Assembly: GCA_937996795.1 (NCBI GenBank)
Contig: CALKUH010000040.1
Location: 66,959 to 130,958, forward strand
Origin: an uncultured Verrucomicrobiota bacterium
GTDB taxonomy: Bacteria > Verrucomicrobiota > Kiritimatiellia > CAIVKH01
Length of the DNA: 64,000 nt
Reading direction: 5' to 3'
This document shows positions 1 to 7,656 of this stretch, one piece after another (positions within the stretch are counted from its first letter, which is position 1; every line of letters begins with the position of its first letter). A program made the translations under genes and the position numbers. The notes below the pieces were generated by a model. That model made no database searches and was not told where the DNA came from. It worked only from the letters and a program-made list of their open reading frames with translations.

Positions 1-29
1 TTCCCGCGGTAGGCGTTTAGAAACGACAT
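1..29 (-). CDS. 5' end of an unidentified gene leaving the left edge
   Basis: Only nine codons are visible, reading leftward from an ATG at 29-27: Met-Ser-Phe-Leu-Asn-Ala-Tyr-Arg-Gly. A strong Shine-Dalgarno-like GAGGAG stands about five bases before the ATG (GAGGAGTGACC-ATG), which is why it is called at all. It diverges from the glycosyltransferase at 167, so the roughly 137 bases between them should hold both promoters; no clear -35/-10 pair was found there. The product cannot be named from so few residues. Confidence 0.5.
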
Positions 30-166
30 GGTCACTCCTCACTCAAACCGATTCGAGCCGTCGCGAAGATCGCAAATTCGCCCGCGCGATGCACGAGAGA
101 ACATGCCCGCCACCCGCACGCGGCGATCCTTGATCGTGCCCGCCGCACGCGGTACCCTCCGCGGCC

Positions 167-1114
167 ATGGAAAACGTGTTGATGATCCTGACAAAGGACC
201 GGCGCGACTGCGTCGGCATGAACCTGCACCTGCACGAGCGCGGCGGCAGCTTCGAGGTCTTCAACCGCGTGGTCTTCCTGCTGAACGACGTCCATCCGCG
301 CCACATGCGGTTCATCGACGCCTTCATCGAGCGGCATCCGAAGCTGGCCTGCGACAAGATCATCGGCGACGGCACCCGCCCGCGCGGCATCTCGGCCATG
401 CAGAACCGCTGCATCGAAAAATACCCCGGCTGTTTTTACGCCAAGACCGACGAGGACGTGTTCGTGCCCCACGGCTGGGCGCGGATGATGCTGGAGGCCT
501 ACGAGGCGCACCGGGACCGCGACGACCTCGCGCTCATCACGCCGCTCCTGCCGAACAACGCCTACGGCTTGCACGTCCTGCTTACCCGCTTCTACCCCGA
601 GTTGCTCGAGGAGCACCGCAGCCGGTTCGGCTGCGATCCCTCGATCGATCCGACCGGCCTGACCTGGCGCAGCCCGTCCGTCGGGGAATGGGCCTCGCGC
701 CAGTTCCTGAACCTCGCCGAGGCGAACGCGCGTCAGCAAACGCGAATGGGGGCGGAGCGGTTTCACTACTTTTCGAACTATTTCAGCATCGGCTGCATCG
801 GCTACGATTACCGGCACTGGCAGCAGATGGGCGGCATCCCGTGGAACGATGAACCGGGCTGGTGCAAATGGATCGAGGACAACCGGAAGACCAACGTGCT
901 CGACTGCCGCCAGATCGCCCTGCACTACACCTTCTTCGTCCAACAGGAGTGGCTCGACCGCTCCTCGCTGATCGAAGACCTGCGCGCCACCAACCTGCCC
1001 GACACCGTCACGCTCGCCGACCGCCTCCACCTTCACCGCGCCGCGCGTATCACCCGCCAGGTTCCGGGCATCCTCAAGCGCCGGTGGGCGGCGGTGTCAG
1101 CCCGCGGTCGCTGA
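167..1114 (+). CDS. GT-A fold glycosyltransferase, GT31-like acidic motif
   Basis: A 315-residue protein with no signal peptide or membrane segment, probably a cytoplasmic sugar transferase acting on a surface glycan. The clearest motif is KTDEDVFVP near residue 90, which resembles the metal-binding DDD segment of GT31-type and other GT-A glycosyltransferases; the N-terminus (MENVLMILTKDRRD) fits a first Rossmann strand. Sugar donor and acceptor cannot be told. The last residues are very basic. It is the only plus-strand gene in the first 41 kb, and its 3' end overlaps the convergent nucleotidyltransferase gene by 41 bp. No good ribosome site precedes the ATG, so the exact start is moderately certain. 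Confidence 0.7.
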   Translation: MENVLMILTKDRRDCVGMNLHLHERGGSFEVFNRVVFLLNDVHPRHMRFIDAFIERHPKLACDKIIGDGTRPRGISAMQNRCIEKYPGCFYAKTDEDVFVPHGWARMMLEAYEAHRDRDDLALITPLLPNNAYGLHVLLTRFYPELLEEHRSRFGCDPSIDPTGLTWRSPSVGEWASRQFLNLAEANARQQTRMGAERFHYFSNYFSIGCIGYDYRHWQQMGGIPWNDEPGWCKWIEDNRKTNVLDCRQIALHYTFFVQQEWLDRSSLIEDLRATNLPDTVTLADRLHLHRAARITRQVPGILKRRWAAVSARGR

Positions 1115-1592
1115 ACCACTTCCTCAAAAAGGACCGGTCCAGCGCATCCTTCTCGCGATAGGTTTGTTTCGTGAGCCACAGCAGAGATGGCGAAGCAACG
1201 GGAATCCGAACCCCATGGATGTCCCGCCAATCAATCATGGTCTCCGCGCGCGCATAATCAATCCCGCAAGCCGAACCCATCAAATCCACGGTAATTTCAT
1301 CGTTTACGCGAACCACGACATGTTGGGATACATCCGAATTGCAAATCTCCCTGCTGGCTTTATCCGGAAGGCATTCCAACGCGATTTTTACCCTGGCAAT
1401 ATTCTCCGTGCTGCTATCAACCAGAAAATCAATGTCGTCCGTTAGCCGGGTCAACCCGTGTTCAAAAATAGCGAATCCGCCGATCACCACATAGCGCGCC
1501 TGTTGTGCATTGAGATGCCTACAGACCAGCAACAGGTCATCCAAGGTCGGCGGGCGCGTGTTTAGCGATTCGCCTGATGGTTCGTCTGCCAT
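1074..1592 (-). CDS. Nucleotidyltransferase of the MNT/AbiEii-like type
   Basis: A 172-residue protein with the nucleotidyltransferase signature: GGFAIFEHG at about residues 38-46 followed by DDIDFLV, giving the G-[GS] motif and D-x-D metal ligands of the polymerase-beta fold, and a third acidic strand (EITVDLMG). Such small enzymes transfer nucleotides and often serve as one half of toxin-antitoxin-like pairs; function here is inferred. The start overlaps the preceding small gene by 31 bp, implying translational coupling. Base composition is clearly lower in GC than neighbouring sugar genes, a hint of separate origin. Its 3' end runs 41 bp into the convergent glycosyltransferase. Confidence 0.75.
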   Translation of the reverse strand: MADEPSGESLNTRPPTLDDLLLVCRHLNAQQARYVVIGGFAIFEHGLTRLTDDIDFLVDSSTENIARVKIALECLPDKASREICNSDVSQHVVVRVNDEITVDLMGSACGIDYARAETMIDWRDIHGVRIPVASPSLLWLTKQTYREKDALDRSFLRKWFSDRGLTPPPTGA

Positions 1593-1786
1593 GGATTGGC
1601 CTCTTCATGGGAGGAAAATCGAAACACACCCTTGGGACGCCCGGGAATACGAATCCCCCGATCCGCACCCATGCGGAGAAATCCCGCTCCACGCTCCAAA
1701 TTGACCACGCCGGCCCGACGTCGCCCGACCACCTTGCGAGGCTCTTCGACCCACTGTTCGGAGGTTTCTCTCACCTTCATGTTCAT
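1562..1786 (-). CDS. Small basic protein paired with the nucleotidyltransferase
   Basis: A 74-residue protein beginning at the ATG at 1786 (a second in-frame ATG lies two codons on at 1780). It is rich in arginine and glycine, and ends with a segment like GRPKGVFRFSSHEEANPW, a pattern I associate with short proteins encoded just upstream of DUF6036-like nucleotidyltransferases in several phyla; that association is from memory and not tested. The 31-bp overlap with the next gene argues that the two are made together. It may be the antitoxin-like or substrate-specifying partner, but no catalytic motif is visible. Confidence 0.55.
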   Translation of the reverse strand: MNMKVRETSEQWVEEPRKVVGRRRAGVVNLERGAGFLRMGADRGIRIPGRPKGVFRFSSHEEANPWQTNHQANR

Positions 1787-1823
1787 GGTTTTAGGATGGG
1801 CTATAACAGAGTAGTTCACAAGC

Positions 1824-2747
1824 TCAGGAAGTCGCGAACCCCTGCCCCAGCAATCCGCGCACGACTGATTTGGCCGCCGCGGCGTACAGCCCTCGAGACA
1901 AGGGTGCGTAGCGCAACCCGCGCCGCACAAAATGCAGCGCGCGTCCCGGGCGGCCCTGGTGGCGGTGATGCTCCGCGTTCGTCGCGTAGGCGCGCGCGAT
2001 GATCCGGCGGACGTCGCCGTGCGCGACGAGCCCTTCCCAGTAGCGGCTCCGATAGACGCGCTCCAATTCGTTGACGTCCTCCGGCGTCCACTGCCAGTTC
2101 TGGCGGCTCATGCTCTGCGACCAGCGCCGGTACGACCCCAGCACCTCGGGGATGAAGCCAAATCCCGCCGGGTACCTTCGAAGAATGAGCAGCAGCGTCT
2201 CGATATCCGTGTTCGAGAAATGCATGCCGTGCTCGCGCTGGGCGTCGAGCCAGACCTGCGGACGAACGACGATGGAACTGATCGTGACAAAACAATGCTC
2301 CAGCAGCTCGCGCGCGCACGGCCCGGTCGGCGGGATGCGACCTTCATGACGGATCTCCTGCACGCGTCCGTTCTCATCAATCACATTCACATAGGTGTGG
2401 CTGAGCGGCAGCTCGGGCCGCGCCTCCATGAGCGCGACCTGTTTCTCCAGCTTGTCCGGCGTCCAGAGGTCGTCCTGGTCGATAAACGCGCAATACGCGC
2501 CGCGCGCCATCGCAATCGCGTCGCACCGCGTCCGGTCGCACACGCCGGAATTCGTGTCGCGCCGTTTGAAGACAATCCGGTCGCCGTAGGACTGCAGGAT
2601 GTCTGCGGTATCGTCTTTCGACCGGTCATCGACCACGACGATTTCGACATTCGGATAGGTCTGCGCGAACACGCTTTCCAGCGTCTCGCGGATCGTTCGC
2701 GCGCCGTTGTAGGTCGGGATGATGACACTGACCAGCGGTGCGCTCAT
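1824..2747 (-). CDS. Family 2 glycosyltransferase
   Basis: A 307-residue GT2 enzyme. The N-terminus carries the classic VSVIIPTYNGARTIRETLES segment, followed by VVVDDRSKDDTAD and the metal-binding FIDQDDLW (about residues 90-97, the D-x-D equivalent), all cytoplasmic. The rest of the protein, after the catalytic domain, is basic and probably peripheral to the membrane. The ATG at 2747 overlaps the stop of the upstream GT4 gene as ATGA, so the two are translationally coupled. It is the last sugar gene of the long minus-strand operon. Donor and acceptor are unknown. Confidence 0.88.
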   Translation of the reverse strand: MSAPLVSVIIPTYNGARTIRETLESVFAQTYPNVEIVVVDDRSKDDTADILQSYGDRIVFKRRDTNSGVCDRTRCDAIAMARGAYCAFIDQDDLWTPDKLEKQVALMEARPELPLSHTYVNVIDENGRVQEIRHEGRIPPTGPCARELLEHCFVTISSIVVRPQVWLDAQREHGMHFSNTDIETLLLILRRYPAGFGFIPEVLGSYRRWSQSMSRQNWQWTPEDVNELERVYRSRYWEGLVAHGDVRRIIARAYATNAEHHRHQGRPGRALHFVRRGLRYAPLSRGLYAAAAKSVVRGLLGQGFATS

Positions 2748-3853
2748 GTCGCCACATCCTTCATCGCGGCCGCATACAAGGCGTGATACTGCGGCGCGAC
2801 CGACGCCCAGCTCAACCGCTCCGCCCACGCGCGCGCCGGGGCGCGGCGGGCCTGCAGCCCCGCGCGATCCGAGGCCAGCGCACGGATCGCTGCGACCCAC
2901 GCCTCCACCGTGTGCTCCTCCACCACGACCCCACCGCTGCCATCCACATAATCGGCCGTCCCGCTCGTGCGATTCGTCAGCACCGGCGTGCCGCATGCCA
3001 TCGCCTCCAGCAGCGCGTTGTTCGCGGTCGCGTCCAGCAGCGGCATGACCAAGATGTCCGCTTGCTGGTAAGCGCGCAGCAAGGCGGCATCGTCCAGGTG
3101 CGGCAACATATTCACATTCGCAAGACCCGTGTAGGCGGGATGCGGATTCGGCTTGGTGGCCACATCCAGTTGCAGGCAGTCCCTCGGTAAAGACTTCATG
3201 ACGGATGCCATCAACGAATGATCGCGTTCCGTCGACCCGACCAGCAGTCCGCGCAAGGGCCGGTCCGTTGGCGCTTCAGCGCGATTCCAATCGGGCTGAA
3301 AATAGTCCGTATCCACACCATGCAGCGTCACAAAAATGCGCTCGGCCGGATACCCGCGCGCCTCGAAGAAGGATCGTTGGCTGCGCGCCACCACGGAAAT
3401 GCAGTCATACGCCTCCAGATGCGCGCCCGCCGACACCACCGGCTGGCGGCGCGGGCTCGCGTGGAAGGTGCCGACCACCCGCGCCCCGCGCGCGCGAAAC
3501 GGCGCAGCCCGGCGCGGCCCGGCAAACTCGGCGAACAGGAAGTGCGCCACGCTGGGCCGCTCCGTCATCCGGCGCGCAATCCGAACCTCATCCCACACCG
3601 GCGCCAGGTAGTTCCACTGCGAGCCGTAATACGACTGACCCCATCGCTTCAACGCCTCTTCCACCCGCCAATTCACACGGCGCCCCGCACGCCAGAAGCA
3701 CCCGTGCGTGATCTTGTGCGCACCCACCGCCTCCGCCAGCGGCTCCAATCCGGAGCGGCGGGCGAAATCGCCGGGCCGGAAGTAGATTGCATATACGGGA
3801 TAATTAATGGCGATAAACTGCACTAGCGAGTGTTCTCGTAGATGATTTTCCAT
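2744..3853 (-). CDS. Family 4 glycosyltransferase (GT-B)
   Basis: A 369-residue GT-B enzyme. Visible features are GTFHAS near residue 128, TLHGVDTDYF at the domain junction, and the donor-site helix ALLEAMACGTPVLTN with its conserved glutamate, followed by SGTADYVDG, as in GT4 retaining transferases. Two starts are possible: the ATG at 3853, with AGGG a few bases before it but overlapping the upstream gene by 31 bp, or a GTG at 3823 that abuts the upstream stop and gives an N-terminus beginning QFIAINYPVYAIYF. The end overlaps the next gene by ATGA. Sugar specificity cannot be read from sequence. Confidence 0.85.
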   Translation of the reverse strand: MENHLREHSLVQFIAINYPVYAIYFRPGDFARRSGLEPLAEAVGAHKITHGCFWRAGRRVNWRVEEALKRWGQSYYGSQWNYLAPVWDEVRIARRMTERPSVAHFLFAEFAGPRRAAPFRARGARVVGTFHASPRRQPVVSAGAHLEAYDCISVVARSQRSFFEARGYPAERIFVTLHGVDTDYFQPDWNRAEAPTDRPLRGLLVGSTERDHSLMASVMKSLPRDCLQLDVATKPNPHPAYTGLANVNMLPHLDDAALLRAYQQADILVMPLLDATANNALLEAMACGTPVLTNRTSGTADYVDGSGGVVVEEHTVEAWVAAIRALASDRAGLQARRAPARAWAERLSWASVAPQYHALYAAAMKDVAT

Positions 3854-4524
3854 CGGCCCTGTTGTGGACAGACAAACTCACCCAATTCCCGCGTCTTGCG
3901 CGCTACAATCCATATCAAGACATCACGGTAGTGTTGTGGTGAATCCAGTTCCAAGCCACCCGGCGTGGTGTTCGTCACCCATCGAACTTCAAATCCGTTT
4001 AGTTCCAACGCCTGCAAAAGGCATTCCGGACTGAAAACGTGGAATCCATGATTGAAATACCCACCACAGGTCGTCGTCATGAATAGATGCCCGCCCGGGC
4101 GAATCAATTCGATCATGTTGATTAGGCATTGGCGTGTGTCAAAGACGTGCTCGATGCTCCCGATATCGATGAACGTTCCCACTGAGTGACGATGCCCCTC
4201 CGGCAGTGGTTTGTTCATATCATGCACCAGATGTGCCCGCTCATCGAAGTAGTCTAAAATGCGCACGTCCCGGGCGCCGTAATTCTCAAGCACCTCATGT
4301 ATGCTTCCTTTGTTGAATCGCTCCGGGATGGGACAATCGTGCAACCAGACCCCTCCAACCGGCCGATAACGTTTCAACCAGTATTCGATCAAGTTGCGGC
4401 GCCTGGTTCCCGGGGACGAGGGTTCAAGCCGATGATACCCGAATACCATCACAGGATCCTGAATAAACCCCTCCATCCCGAATATCTTGTCATAATAGTA
4501 CATATGTTCTCGAACCAAGCTCAT
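3823..4524 (-). CDS. SAM-dependent methyltransferase-like protein
   Basis: A 233-residue protein. The segment TFIDIGSIEHVFDTRQCLIN, then ELIRPGGHLFMTTTCGG, matches the later motifs of class I SAM methyltransferases in sugar clusters, and HVFSPECLLQALELNGF follows the usual methyltransferase order. The glycine-rich motif I (D-x-G-x-G-x-G) is not evident, so SAM binding is uncertain. A good ribosome site, AAAGGAG, precedes the ATG at 4524. The gene is markedly lower in GC than its neighbours, and a 35-bp gap separates it from the WecE-like gene upstream. It probably modifies a sugar of the glycan, by inference from location. Confidence 0.65.
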   Translation of the reverse strand: MSLVREHMYYYDKIFGMEGFIQDPVMVFGYHRLEPSSPGTRRRNLIEYWLKRYRPVGGVWLHDCPIPERFNKGSIHEVLENYGARDVRILDYFDERAHLVHDMNKPLPEGHRHSVGTFIDIGSIEHVFDTRQCLINMIELIRPGGHLFMTTTCGGYFNHGFHVFSPECLLQALELNGFEVRWVTNTTPGGLELDSPQHYRDVLIWIVARKTRELGEFVCPQQGRWKIIYENTR

Positions 4525-4559
4525 GGATGCTCCTTTCTATCAGCCAGTCCTCTGCCGAC

Positions 4560-5696
4560 CTACAAAACGGCTTTTAGTATGGCACACACTTCCGCCACCT
4601 CGCCCGGTGCAAGATCCGCATACATAGGCAGGCGCAGCAGTCGTTCGCTCACATCTTCCGTGACGGGACAATCGCCGGGCTTGCCGCCAAACGTGCGCCC
4701 CATGTCCGACAGGTGCAAGGGCAGGTAATGGAACACACTCAGGATGCCCTTAGCCTTGAGCTGTGCGATCACCCTCGCGCGCGACGGTTCGTCCGGCAGC
4801 AGCAGGTAAAACATGTGCCATGCCGACTCGCATTCGGCGGGAATCGACGGCAGGCCCACGCCGCGGGCCGGGGCCCAGTCCTGAAGCGTCTCGCGATACT
4901 GCGCCCAGTTCGCCTTGCGGCGGGCCTGCACCACCTCGCGCTGCTCAAGCTGGGCCAGCAGGACGGCAGCCAGCAGGTCGGACGGCAGATAGCTGGAGCC
5001 CACATCGACCCAGGAGTATTTGTCCACCTCGCCACGGAAGAAGCGGCTCCGGTTGGTTCCCTTTTCGCGCAGGATTTCAGCGCGTTGAATCAGCGCGGGA
5101 TCATTAATCAGCAGCGCCCCGCCCTCCCCGCACGAGAAATTTTTCGTTTCGTGAAAGCTCAGCGTCGCCAGCGCCCCGAAGGATCCCAATGCGCGCCCGC
5201 GATAGCGGCCGCACAACCCGTGGGCGTTATCCTCCACGATTGGAATGGCACGCGCGCGCGATACCGCGAGCAGGGCATCCATCTCGCATCCCACCCCGGC
5301 GTAATGGACCGGGACAATCGCCTTCGTGCGCGGCGTGATCGCGCGCTCCACCAGGCGTTCGTCGAGATTCAGCGTGTCGGGACGGATGTCGACGAATACG
5401 GGCTTCGCGCCGTGCAGGACGAACGCATTCGCCGTGGAGACGAAGGTGAACGACGGCATGATGACCTCGTCGCCGGGCTTCACCTGCAACAGCAGCGCGG
5501 CCATCTCCAGCGCGTGCGTGCACGATGTGGTCAGCAACGCCTTCGGCACGCCCAGCGCCGTCTCCAACAACTGGTGGCATTTCTTCGTGAAGGGGCCGTC
5601 GCCGGACCACCGCACCGAGGCGAGCGCCTCCCGCGCATACTCCATCTCGCGCCCCACCCGGCACGGCTTGTTGAAGGGAATCCGATAGTCGCTCAT
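4560..5696 (-). CDS. wecE: dTDP-4-amino-4,6-dideoxygalactose transaminase (WecE/RffA-like)
   Basis: A 378-residue PLP-dependent DegT/DnrJ/EryC1 aminotransferase. The lysine expected to hold PLP is K185 in SFHETKNFSCGEGG, whose HETKN context is typical of WecE/RffA rather than of PseC. SGDGPFTKKCHQLLE near residue 31 is also WecE-like. The family makes dTDP-4-amino-4,6-dideoxy-D-galactose from the dTDP-4-keto-6-deoxy sugar using glutamate. The downstream partner in the pathway, WecD, lies seven bases upstream in the operon, which supports the call. The start at 5696 is set by the conserved N-terminus (YRIPFNKP) and the spacing to WecD. The genes for the dTDP-sugar precursor (RmlA, RmlB) are not in the window. 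Confidence 0.9.
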   Translation of the reverse strand: MSDYRIPFNKPCRVGREMEYAREALASVRWSGDGPFTKKCHQLLETALGVPKALLTTSCTHALEMAALLLQVKPGDEVIMPSFTFVSTANAFVLHGAKPVFVDIRPDTLNLDERLVERAITPRTKAIVPVHYAGVGCEMDALLAVSRARAIPIVEDNAHGLCGRYRGRALGSFGALATLSFHETKNFSCGEGGALLINDPALIQRAEILREKGTNRSRFFRGEVDKYSWVDVGSSYLPSDLLAAVLLAQLEQREVVQARRKANWAQYRETLQDWAPARGVGLPSIPAECESAWHMFYLLLPDEPSRARVIAQLKAKGILSVFHYLPLHLSDMGRTFGGKPGDCPVTEDVSERLLRLPMYADLAPGEVAEVCAILKAVL

Positions 5697-5703
5697 GCAG
5701 TCC

Positions 5704-6417
5704 TCAAAACCATTTATGCATCCAGATCTCGGTCCGTGCAGTGACAAATCCCGCCCGCTGGTACACCTGCTGCGCCCGCGCGTTGCAGCCTTGCGTGACG
5801 ACATCCACCGGCGCACATCCCTCCGCCACAAACCACGCCAGCGCCTGGCGCACCAGGGCGGTACCCAGGCCGAGGCCCTGCGCCTCCCCCGCCACGGCAA
5901 ACAGCCCGATCTGGCCGATCCCCTCCGGCTTCCGCGCGCATGTGATGTAACCGGCCACACGTCCTTCATGCTCCGCAACCCACACCGCGTCCTCGTAGCC
6001 GCCGACACTTTTTTCAATCCACGTCGCATACAACTCCGCGCACCGCGCCCGGTCAAACCCGGGATCGCGGAAATAGCGTGAATCCGTGTGGCTCACCGCC
6101 GCGATCTCACGCAGCGCCGCGACATCGCCGGCCCCGGCGCGCCGACAGGTGTGCGCGGAAAGCGGCGCCTCGCCACGCGGGGATTGACGCAGCGTGACGC
6201 GAATGTCGGCGAAGCGGTATCCATCGGATTCAAGACGGCGCAGGACGTCCGCGTCGCCCGCATCCACGAGCGCATACAGGCAACGCACGCGCTGCGCGCG
6301 GCACGCCGTGTTGACGCGGGCAAGCGCCTCCGCATCGGGCCGCGACGCGGTCAAGCGGGCAACGGGAAAACCAAAGAATGCGGTATCCCAATCCAGCATC
6401 TTCACTTCGGCATTCAC
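5704..6417 (-). CDS. wecD: dTDP-fucosamine N-acetyltransferase (WecD/RffC-like, GNAT)
   Basis: A 237-residue GNAT enzyme expected to acetylate the 4-amino group made by WecE, giving dTDP-Fuc4NAc. The N-terminal half has the WecD-type LDWDTAFFGFPVARL opening; the C-terminal half has the acetyl-CoA-binding strand and loop (GQIGLFAVAGEAQGLGLGTA, about residues 170-189) and the final VVTQGCNARAQQVYQRAGF. TDSRYF in mid-protein also matches this family. The start is a GTG at 6417 overlapping the upstream stop as GTGA. Adjacent to WecE, so the function is well supported by context. Confidence 0.87.
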   Translation of the reverse strand: MNAEVKMLDWDTAFFGFPVARLTASRPDAEALARVNTACRAQRVRCLYALVDAGDADVLRRLESDGYRFADIRVTLRQSPRGEAPLSAHTCRRAGAGDVAALREIAAVSHTDSRYFRDPGFDRARCAELYATWIEKSVGGYEDAVWVAEHEGRVAGYITCARKPEGIGQIGLFAVAGEAQGLGLGTALVRQALAWFVAEGCAPVDVVTQGCNARAQQVYQRAGFVTARTEIWMHKWF

Positions 6418-7652
6418 GGCGTGTTTCCTTCATCCAGCCGCTGCAATGCGCGCGCGAACGCTTCGGTGTAGGCCATCCGCCCCGCCTCGTTCACATGCGC
6501 CATGTCCAGCCAGTCCGCCCCGGAAAGGGCCAGCTCCTGTTTTTCCAGCGGGATGTACACCACCCGCCCCGCCGCGGCGAGCGACTCCATCCGTCGCCGC
6601 GCGCGGGCGGACAACTCGTGGATCTCGTTTCCCGGATAACGGGGGCTGACCTGTCCCTCAAAGACGACAATCGACTTCACGCGGCCCGCCATTCCCCCAA
6701 TGAAGGCATCCAGCGCAGCCTCGCTGAAGGCCAGCATGCGCTCGTTCTGTCCCAGGCGCACATAGGCGTCTCGTTGAGCCGCGGGTTCCGCACCGGCTGA
6801 TGCTCGCGCGGACGGCGCGTACGCGGCAAACGGGTGTTGCAGGAGGTACCGCACATAGTCGCGCGCGCGCCAGGCCTCGCAACGCGCCGCGAAGGATAAA
6901 TCAATGAAGCCGCGCCACTGATGGAACAGAAAGCGCCAGTCGGCCGCGCGAATCAGCAAGTCAACCCCGGCCGGTGTGGCCAGCGGGCGGATGGCATCCA
7001 GGTAGAGTCGGTCGCGTCCACCCAGGTCAAATCCAGAGACCATCAGCAGCAACGTGTTTTCCTGATGCAGGTCGAGGTATCCGCTCGCCGCGCACAGTTC
7101 CACCGGGAACATGCCGGCCACGGCGCGACGGTACACGGGCCGCCGGGTCCGTTCCGCCAGGCGCACGGGATCCATCGCATGCAGCATCTGGCTGGACCCC
7201 GCGACCACAATTCCGGGCGCCAAGCCCGCGGCCCGTTGCTGGGCGACGGAGTCGAGCCGGAACAGGCTGACTTCCCGCGCGAAAAAGTCCGCCCCGGATC
7301 GCGCGCGCACGGATTGCCAGAGGGTCTCCTGCCCGGCGGGCGACCGCAATGCCGCCTCGGCGCAAACAAACACGCCCACCGCACCCAACGGCGCAAGGCC
7401 CGCACGGCGGATCACTCCGCCCCAGCGGTTTTCTACGTACAGCCCCATCCGCCACAGCAGCGGAAGGAGGGCGATCACGAGACCAAGGGCGAGGCCGGGC
7501 GCGGTAATCCACGCCCGCGCCGAATCGGGCCAGTGCACCGGATCCAGCGTCATGAAGACCCAGCGCCCGCCGAAGGCCAACAGACCCAGCGGCAACCCGA
7601 GCGCCGGGAACAGCCAGCCCCAGCGCCGCAGCCAGCGCACTTCCGCGGCCAT
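6414..7652 (-). CDS. SGNH-like O-acyltransferase partner protein (DltD/AlgX-type)
   Basis: About 412 residues from the ATG at 7652, with two N-terminal hydrophobic segments (about residues 12-32 and 50-75) anchoring a large outer domain. That domain has VVAGSSQMLHA, the G-x-S nucleophile block of SGNH/DltD-like esterases, and near the C-terminus DWLDMAHVNEAG, supplying the Asp and His of the triad. Proteins of this type work with an MBOAT partner to move acetyl or other acyl groups onto polysaccharides outside the membrane. The MBOAT gene lies immediately upstream, four bases away. A longer start at 7682 would overlap that gene. Exact acceptor glycan unknown. Confidence 0.75.
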   Translation of the reverse strand: MAAEVRWLRRWGWLFPALGLPLGLLAFGGRWVFMTLDPVHWPDSARAWITAPGLALGLVIALLPLLWRMGLYVENRWGGVIRRAGLAPLGAVGVFVCAEAALRSPAGQETLWQSVRARSGADFFAREVSLFRLDSVAQQRAAGLAPGIVVAGSSQMLHAMDPVRLAERTRRPVYRRAVAGMFPVELCAASGYLDLHQENTLLLMVSGFDLGGRDRLYLDAIRPLATPAGVDLLIRAADWRFLFHQWRGFIDLSFAARCEAWRARDYVRYLLQHPFAAYAPSARASAGAEPAAQRDAYVRLGQNERMLAFSEAALDAFIGGMAGRVKSIVVFEGQVSPRYPGNEIHELSARARRRMESLAAAGRVVYIPLEKQELALSGADWLDMAHVNEAGRMAYTEAFARALQRLDEGNTP

Positions 7653-7656
7653 GCGA

